A stretch of 64,000 nt of DNA from positions 5,364,001 to 5,428,000 of the forward strand of contig NZ_CP116413.1 of assembly GCF_030064675.1 (NCBI RefSeq). Reading direction: 5' to 3'. This DNA comes from Crossiella sp. CA-258035 (GTDB lineage: Bacteria; Actinomycetota; Actinomycetes; Mycobacteriales; Pseudonocardiaceae). The position numbers and the translations under genes were made by a program. Below, in pieces: positions 58,685-64,000 of this stretch; the stretch's first letter is position 1, and each line of letters begins with the position of its first letter. The notes under the pieces are model-generated. The model was not told the origin of the DNA and searched no databases. It was given only the letters and a program-made list of their open reading frames with translations.

Positions 58685-60526
58685 TTATCTCGGTTTCCCT
58701 TCTGGGGCACCGGAAACCAGGTCGAAACCGGGTCGCATGCTGTAGGCCCTGGCCTGGAGGGTGTAGAGCTCGCTGTAGCGTCCGCCCGTGGCCAGCAGCT
58801 CCTCGTGCGTGCCCTGCTCGACCAGCTTTCCGCGGTCCAGCACCAGCACCAGGTCGGCTCCGGCCACAGTGGACAGCCGGTGCGAGACCACCAGGGTGAT
58901 CGCCCCGGTGTGCTCGGCCAGCTGCCGGGCCCGGCGCATGTAGCGCTGGAAGATGGCGTGCTCACTGGGCGCGTCCAGCGAGGCGGTGGGCTCGTCCAGC
59001 ATGAACAGCAACGGATCCGTGCGCATGCTGCCCCTGGCCAGCGCGGTCTTCTGCCACTGGCCCTCGGACAGGTCGAGTCCGCCGTAGACCGGGGACAGCC
59101 GGGTGTTCAGCCCGTCCGGCAGCCGGCGGACCAGCCCGTCGGCGTCGGCGGTGTCGATCGCCCTGGCCAGCGCGGCCTCGTCGGTCAGGTGCGCGATGTC
59201 GCCCAGCCCGACCGCCTCGGCGAAGGTCATCTGCGGGTAGCGGCCGAAGTCCTGGTACGCGGCGCTGGTTCTCGCCCGCCAGGCTTCGGTGTCCAGTTCG
59301 GACAGTTCGATCCCGTCCACCGTGATGGCGCCGGAGTCGGGCTGGTAGAACCGGCTGAGCAGCTTGACCATGGTGGACTTGCCGGAGCCGAACTCGCCGA
59401 CCAGCGCGACCACACTGCCCGCGGGCAGCTCGATGCTGACCTCGTCCAGCACCACCTTGTCGGTGCCGGGATAGGTGAACCGCACCTGCTCGAACCGGAT
59501 CCCGGACTCCAGCTTGGCCGGCGGCTGCCTGTCGCCCCGGCGGGCGTTGGCTTCGTCGGCCAGGTAGGCGCGCAGCCAGAGGTAGGGCTCGACGTAGATG
59601 CCCACGCTCATCGTGGTGGTCAGCTGTCCCACCGCGGTCTGCACGGTCTGTTGCAGGGTCAGCGTCAGTGTCACCACCAGCACGACGTCGCCGGGGGTCG
59701 CCGCGCCGGTGGCGGCCTGCCGGGCCACCAGCCACAGCAGCACGATGAACCCGGTGACGAACACCGTCCAGCCCAGCGCGCGCAACCAGGCCGCGCTGAC
59801 CCTGGCCCGGTAACGGCCCCGCGTCACCTCGGCCATCGCCGCGGCCTGGAACCGGCCCACCGAGGGACCGGCCTGCCCGGTGCGGATCTCCTTGCCCGCG
59901 GCGGCGTCGGTGGCGATGTCGAAGAGCTGCTGCTGCAACCGGAAGGACTCGGCGGTGTCGATCTCGGCGTCGGCCTCGCGCTCGCGGGCCAGGCCGTCGC
60001 ACCACAGCGGGGCCATCGCCAGCACCAGCAGCACCAGCAGCCAGGCGCTGACCGTGCCCAGCAGCACCAGCGTGAGGATGAGCTGCACGATGGTGAAGCA
60101 GGCGCGCACCGCGTTCCACATGCCGCTGACCATCCGCTTGGGCGCGCCGCGCAGCACGGTGATCCGGTCCAGGTAGTCGCTGCGCTCCAGGTGCTCGATC
60201 TGCTCCAGCGAGGCGATGTCGCGCATCAGCCGGTCCTCGATGACCACGCCGACCCGCTCCACGATCAGGAACAGCCCGACCAGCCCGTGCAACCGGTTGA
60301 GCACGAACACCGCCACCGCCGCGGTGGCCGCCACCACCGCGGCCACGATCGCGGGCGTCACCTGCCGGGCGATCAGCTCGTCCACCGCGTCGCGCATGGC
60401 CAGCGCGATGGCGATGTTGGCGATCACCAGGCCGATCTCGATGCCGAAGACGGTGAGGGTCAGGCCGCGGGCGTGCCGCCAGGACAGGCCCAGGATCTCC
60501 GTCCACAGCCGCACGTAGCGGATCAC
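58685..60526 (-). CDS. ABC exporter half-transporter (permease-ATPase fusion), second subunit
   Basis: 613 residues from GTG 60526 (GTGA overlap with the first subunit). Residues ~20-300 hold six TM helices; the ATPase has Walker A VGEFGSGKSTM, Q-loop YQDFGRYPQMT, signature LSEGQWQK (Ser-Glu variant of LSGGQ), Walker B LLFMLDEPTASLDAP and switch His in SHRLSTV. Works as a heterodimer with the 621-residue protein. Exporter type, probably for the product of the neighbouring locus. Ends at repeat copy C. Confidence 0.9.
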   Translation of the reverse strand: MIRYVRLWTEILGLSWRHARGLTLTVFGIEIGLVIANIAIALAMRDAVDELIARQVTPAIVAAVVAATAAVAVFVLNRLHGLVGLFLIVERVGVVIEDRLMRDIASLEQIEHLERSDYLDRITVLRGAPKRMVSGMWNAVRACFTIVQLILTLVLLGTVSAWLLVLLVLAMAPLWCDGLAREREADAEIDTAESFRLQQQLFDIATDAAAGKEIRTGQAGPSVGRFQAAAMAEVTRGRYRARVSAAWLRALGWTVFVTGFIVLLWLVARQAATGAATPGDVVLVVTLTLTLQQTVQTAVGQLTTTMSVGIYVEPYLWLRAYLADEANARRGDRQPPAKLESGIRFEQVRFTYPGTDKVVLDEVSIELPAGSVVALVGEFGSGKSTMVKLLSRFYQPDSGAITVDGIELSELDTEAWRARTSAAYQDFGRYPQMTFAEAVGLGDIAHLTDEAALARAIDTADADGLVRRLPDGLNTRLSPVYGGLDLSEGQWQKTALARGSMRTDPLLFMLDEPTASLDAPSEHAIFQRYMRRARQLAEHTGAITLVVSHRLSTVAGADLVLVLDRGKLVEQGTHEELLATGGRYSELYTLQARAYSMRPGFDLVSGAPEGKPR

Positions 60527-62388
60527 AGCGTGTCTCCCTCGTCGACCAGGTTGTCGAAGCCCTGGTTGAAGCGTTCGGCCTGGATCGTGAACAGCTTGGC
60601 GTACTTGCCGTCGTAGGCCATCAGCTCGTCGTGCGTGCCGGACTCCACGATCCGGCCGCCGTCGAGCAGCACGATCCGGTCGGCCAGCCGCACGGTGGAC
60701 AGCCGGTGCGAGATCAGCACCACGCCGGCCCGCCGCTTGTTCCTGGCGAGCTGGTGGAAGACCTCGAACTCGGACTTGACGTCCAGGTGCGCGGTCGGCT
60801 CGTCCAGCACCAGCAGCCGCGCACCACTTTGCAGCGCGTACATCGCCCTGGTCAGCACGACCTTCTGCCACTGGCCGCCGGAGAGGTCGACACCGCCGGT
60901 GCGTGCCCTGGCCAGCGGGGTCTCCCAGTGCAGCGGCAGCCGCTCCATCAGCTTGTCAAGGCCGGACTCGGCGGCGGCCCGCTCGGCCCGTTCCCGGTCG
61001 GCGGGCACCGCCGCGTAGCCCAGGGCCACGTTGTCCAGCAACGACAACGGGTAGCGCACGAAGTCCTGGAACACGATGCAGGAGCGGCTGCGCCACTGCC
61101 CGATGTCGGTGCCCGCGAGGTCGTTCCCGTCCACCGTGATCCGCCCGCCGGTGGGCGTGTAGAGGCCGCCGAGCAGTTTGATCAGCGTGGACTTGCCCGC
61201 GCCGTTGAGGCCGACGATGGCCAGCAGCTCGCCGGGGCGGATCTCCAGGTCCAGCCGGTCCAGCACCGCGGATCCCTTGCCGGGATAGGAGAAGGAGACC
61301 TCCTCGAAGCGCACCAGCGGCGCCTCCTGGTGCTCGGTGGCGGCCACCGGCGCGTCCGAGGCGGCCCGCTCACTCGCGATGGAGCGCGCGCGCAGCTCCG
61401 CGTAGGCCCGGCAGCCGGGAATGGCGCCCTCGATCTCCAGCGCGTCGGCGAAACCCATCAGGTTCAGGATCGACCAGCCCGCGCCCAGCACCGCGGCCGC
61501 GGCGGCCACGCTGCCACCGGGCTGGGCGGCCTGCCAGACGCTGAGCGCGAACGCCGCGATCAGCGGCGGCCCGGTCACCACCGCGATCTGCCACTGGGCC
61601 AGCACACTGCGCAGGCCCGCGGTCCACTTCGGCGAGAGCATCGCCATCAGGTTCTGCCGCCAGCGGTCCACCGCCCAGCCCTGCAAGCCGAAGGTGCGGC
61701 TCTCCTTGCCGTCGGTCCACTCCACGGCCATCCGCCGCCAGTGGTCGGCCTCGATCCCGGAGAGCACGCCCGCGCGCTCGATCTCGATGTGCTCCATGAA
61801 CTGCCGCCGCCAGATGAACCGGCTCACCAGCGCCGGGATGATCACCAGCGGGGCCAGCCACCAGGCGAAGCTGGTCAGCACCGCGGCGGCGGCGAACACG
61901 CCGATCCACCGGGCCATCAGGTCCAGCTGCGCGGTCGCCCCGGTGCCCGGTGGGCGTTCGGCCCAGAACTCCGGATCGGCCCTGGCCAGCCGGAGCAGCT
62001 CGCGGGTCCTGGACTGCTCCAGCGGGCCGATCTCCTTGCTGGAGACCGCGAGCCGGGTCAGGTCGGCCTGCCGGGCGGCGTCGATGCGCTGCCCGACCAG
62101 GTAGTCAACCGGCAGCGCGACCGCCTGGCCGAGCCGTCCGGCCAGGATGATCACGCCGAGGGCGATCAGCGGGAAGGTGGTCGACCGGCCACCGAGCAGC
62201 GCGCCGACCAGTTCGTTGATCACCAGCGCGGTCAGCGCGGGCACGAAGCTGACCACCAGCAGCACCGCGACCAGGCCACCGACCGCGACCGGACCGGCAT
62301 GGCGCAACTCGCTCAGCAGCATCAACCGATCACGCAGGATCGACACGATCTTCACCGGTTGTTGGTCCTTATCTGAACGAGTGGCCAT
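60523..62388 (-). CDS. ABC exporter half-transporter (permease-ATPase fusion), first subunit
   Basis: 621 residues. N-terminal TM domain (VAVGGLVAVLLVVSFVPALTALVI opens it) and C-terminal ATPase with Walker A VGLNGAGKSTL, Q-loop VFQDFVRYPLS, signature LSGGQWQK, Walker B LLVLDEPTAHLDV and SHRLSTV. Both subunits share the uncommon WQK after the signature, as in RiPP/peptide exporters. No N-terminal C39 peptidase domain is present, so leader removal would need another enzyme. ATG 62388; divergent from the HprK-like kinase across 161 AT-richer bases holding both promoters. Confidence 0.9.
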   Translation of the reverse strand: MATRSDKDQQPVKIVSILRDRLMLLSELRHAGPVAVGGLVAVLLVVSFVPALTALVINELVGALLGGRSTTFPLIALGVIILAGRLGQAVALPVDYLVGQRIDAARQADLTRLAVSSKEIGPLEQSRTRELLRLARADPEFWAERPPGTGATAQLDLMARWIGVFAAAAVLTSFAWWLAPLVIIPALVSRFIWRRQFMEHIEIERAGVLSGIEADHWRRMAVEWTDGKESRTFGLQGWAVDRWRQNLMAMLSPKWTAGLRSVLAQWQIAVVTGPPLIAAFALSVWQAAQPGGSVAAAAAVLGAGWSILNLMGFADALEIEGAIPGCRAYAELRARSIASERAASDAPVAATEHQEAPLVRFEEVSFSYPGKGSAVLDRLDLEIRPGELLAIVGLNGAGKSTLIKLLGGLYTPTGGRITVDGNDLAGTDIGQWRSRSCIVFQDFVRYPLSLLDNVALGYAAVPADRERAERAAAESGLDKLMERLPLHWETPLARARTGGVDLSGGQWQKVVLTRAMYALQSGARLLVLDEPTAHLDVKSEFEVFHQLARNKRRAGVVLISHRLSTVRLADRIVLLDGGRIVESGTHDELMAYDGKYAKLFTIQAERFNQGFDNLVDEGDTL

Positions 62389-62549
62389 CGCGCACCATGC
62401 TAGATGACCGGAGTCGAACGGCGAACAGCGCTGATTGTTTCCCAGAACGCCCGTCGTTATGGTTCGGACCGACCCGGAAACACATTTGCCCGGTCCATTT
62501 CTTGCTCATTCTTCACGGCATTCGACTGAAATACAGGAGGTGGTCGCAC

Positions 62550-63575
62550 GTGACCGCGGAATTGACCGGTGCGATTGGTCGGTACACCGTCCGCTCACGT
62601 TTCGCGCGCACCGGACTGACGTGTCCGGCCCCCGTCGCCGAGCAGCTGCACCGCCTGGCCGCGCCCTACCTGGTCATCGAGCAGGGCGAGGCCGCGCCCG
62701 GCGAGTGGCAGATGATCGCCGGTCAGGAACCCTCGGCGGAGGCGGTGCCGGAGTCGGTGACCGCGCAGGGCGAGGTGGCCGTGGAGTACGCGGTCGACCA
62801 CCGGGCCAAGCAGCTGTTCCACCTCGCGCCGGTGAGCGAGGCGTGGGTGGTGCAGTCCCTGCTGCGGGCGAGCAGGGCGGTGCACCGCTCCGCGGCCAGC
62901 CGGGCCGGTGTGCTGCTGCTGCACGCCGGACTGGTGCAGCTCAACGGGATCGGGGTGGCCCTGGTCGGCTCCAGCCGGGCGGGCAAGACCTCGCTGATCA
63001 TGGCCAGCGTGCTCAACGGCGCGGGCGTGATGGTGTGCAACGACGACGTGAGCCTGGTGGCCGAGCACGGCGAGGTGACCGGGGTGGGCTGGCCGCGGTC
63101 GATCTCGGTGCGGCTGGACAGCATGGACCTGCTCTTCGGCCGGGAGCGCTCGGTGGCCATCCAGTCCGAGCTGACCCACCCGGCCAACCAGACCCTGCTC
63201 AGCCTGCGCGAGTCCGGCGTCGAACCGCACGGCACCGCGCTGCTCTACCCCTGGGAGTACGCCGACCTGCTCGGCTCCAAGATCGGGCAGCACATGAAGG
63301 TCGACGCGCTGGTGCACCTGAGCCTGGCCGACGACCCCGCGGAGGCGGAGTTCCGGCCGATGGCCCAGGCCGAGAGCGGCGAGCTGCTGGCGAACCGGCT
63401 GCTGGACCTGCCCAACAAGCACCTCAACATCTTCGGCCACCAGCCCGCCCCCGGCAGCGCCGAGCGCACCCTGGAGGCGGTGAACTCGCTGCCGTCCTTC
63501 CGGTTCCGCTACGACTTCGCCGATGTGCGCAGGCAGGCGGACCGGCTCGGGGAAGAGCTCGCCAGCAGGCTCTGA
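62550..63575 (+). CDS. HPr-kinase-like P-loop protein
   Basis: 341 residues from GTG 62550, with a near-perfect AGGAGGTGG eight bases upstream. Walker A GSSRAGKTS at 140-148, then VMVCNDDVSLV (164-170), the acidic pair as in HPr kinase/phosphorylase. Upstream LLLHAGLVQLNGIGVAL is the usual strand-turn-strand. This subfamily is found in lasso-peptide and related loci as a peptide or small-molecule kinase (PadeK/ThcoK-type), and the presence of NTP_transf_5, AsnB-like and ABC exporter genes nearby agrees. The N-terminal ~100 residues are unassigned. Substrate unknown. Confidence 0.82.
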   Translation: MTAELTGAIGRYTVRSRFARTGLTCPAPVAEQLHRLAAPYLVIEQGEAAPGEWQMIAGQEPSAEAVPESVTAQGEVAVEYAVDHRAKQLFHLAPVSEAWVVQSLLRASRAVHRSAASRAGVLLLHAGLVQLNGIGVALVGSSRAGKTSLIMASVLNGAGVMVCNDDVSLVAEHGEVTGVGWPRSISVRLDSMDLLFGRERSVAIQSELTHPANQTLLSLRESGVEPHGTALLYPWEYADLLGSKIGQHMKVDALVHLSLADDPAEAEFRPMAQAESGELLANRLLDLPNKHLNIFGHQPAPGSAERTLEAVNSLPSFRFRYDFADVRRQADRLGEELASRL

Positions 63576-63605
63576 ACCCCGCACCGCCCGCCTCGCCCGC
63601 GCTGG

Positions 63606-64000
63606 TCAGCCCGCGAGGTGGGCGGTGTCGCCCAGCACCCGCACCTGGCGGTTGTGGAAGTAGTCGTCCTGGCGCAGCACGGTGATGCTGCCCGACGGAC
63701 CGTTGAAGTTGGCGTAACCGGCCGACTCCAGCGGGAACTTGATCCAGTTGGCCACCACGAAGGTCAGCGCGCCGCCGTGGGTGACGATGATCTGGTGCTC
63801 GGCCGGGCGGGCCAGGATCTCGTCCATGACCTCGTAGATCCGCACCGCCATGTCGCCCTTGGTCTCCGCGCCGGGGATGTTCTCGTCGTGGAACATCCGC
63901 TCCCCCTCCGCGGGCGGCGGCACGAACCGCTCCCGCAGCCAGGGGTCCGGCCTGCCCTCGGCCTCGCCGTAGGACTTCTCCCGCAACCGCTTGTCCTGCA
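63606..64000 (-). CDS. histidine phosphatase-family protein, C-terminal part (runs off window)
   Basis: About 131 C-terminal residues. LREKSYGEAEGRP, GAETKGDMAVRIYEVMDEI and the second catalytic His in IIVTHGGALTFVV are the phosphoglycerate-mutase-like branch-1 signatures; the N-terminal RHG motif lies beyond base 64000. It converges on the HprK-like gene with a 30-base gap and may belong to the same locus as a phosphatase. Start not visible. Confidence 0.88.
   Translation of the reverse strand, partial: QDKRLREKSYGEAEGRPDPWLRERFVPPPAEGERMFHDENIPGAETKGDMAVRIYEVMDEILARPAEHQIIVTHGGALTFVVANWIKFPLESAGYANFNGPSGSITVLRQDDYFHNRQVRVLGDTAHLAG

Noticed and set aside
62389-62549. RiPP precursor peptide in the gap between ABC exporter and HprK-like genes
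   Set aside because: The only open frame is continuous with the HprK-like gene and has no ribosome site or core/leader features; no plausible precursor was seen here.

Overview
The window comes from a high-GC actinobacterial chromosome. GTG and TTG starts are frequent, many genes overlap by ATGA or GTGA, and terminators are GC-rich stems mostly without U-tracts. The gene content (NgcEFG-type amino-sugar importer, MymA-like flavin monooxygenase operon, tripeptidyl-aminopeptidase-type secreted hydrolases, many one-component regulators with divergent partners) fits a soil filamentous actinomycete, probably Pseudonocardiales. The genus cannot be fixed from the sequence alone. No tRNA, rRNA, CRISPR array, prophage or transposase gene was recognised.

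Layout. 1-8 kb: end of a LysR regulator, a winged-helix protein, two tandem secreted Cys-rich repeat proteins, a divergent NAD-dependent DNA ligase, a metallo-beta-lactamase-fold hydrolase, a CGNR regulator and an EamA exporter. 8-15.2 kb: a tightly overlapping five-gene operon (SWIM, unknown, VWA, AAA ATPase, DUF5682) that resembles the yehLMPQ set of enterobacteria with YehQ split in two. 15.3-25.2 kb: a reductase/Rrf2 pair around a clear operator, a flavin oxidoreductase, a duplicated-domain hypothetical, a large surface protein with a PD-(D/E)XK-like segment and its coupled membrane partner, a PETase/cutinase-like hydrolase, and a flavin monooxygenase/TetR pair with an operator array. 25.3-33.2 kb: secreted amidase, two tripeptidyl aminopeptidase-like proteins, a DNA-alkylation-repair protein, MFS exporter and MsrA. 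33.2-39.9 kb: GNAT, an FMO-patatin-SDR operon with a divergent TetR, an epimerase pseudogene and a 14-TM MFS pump. 39.9-47.5 kb: secreted SdrD-B-like protein, XRE-cupin regulator/aminotransferase pair, NgcEFG importer, VOC protein and a small conserved hypothetical.

47.6-63.6 kb looks like a specialised-metabolite or peptide-modification locus. It holds an archaeal-type S-adenosylmethionine synthetase, an expanded nucleoside-diphosphate-kinase-like protein, an aminoglycoside-phosphotransferase-fold kinase and a small P-loop kinase, a glutamine-dependent asparagine-synthetase homologue, a five-gene operon (PhyH dioxygenase, split transketolase, HAD phosphatase, NTP_transf_5 nucleotidyltransferase), an SDR, a two-gene ABC exporter and an HprK-like kinase. 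AsnB + NTP_transf_5 + HprK + ABC exporter recalls tailored lasso-peptide loci, but no precursor, PqqD-like protein or leader peptidase was found, so the product is unknown.

The most striking non-coding signal is a family of three 110-140 bp modular palindromes (about 6428, 43165 and 58567). They are built from 21-22 bp units in inverted array, and each lies immediately 3' of stop codons. A 13-bp palindrome, GTCCACWGTGGAC, is also strongly over-represented.
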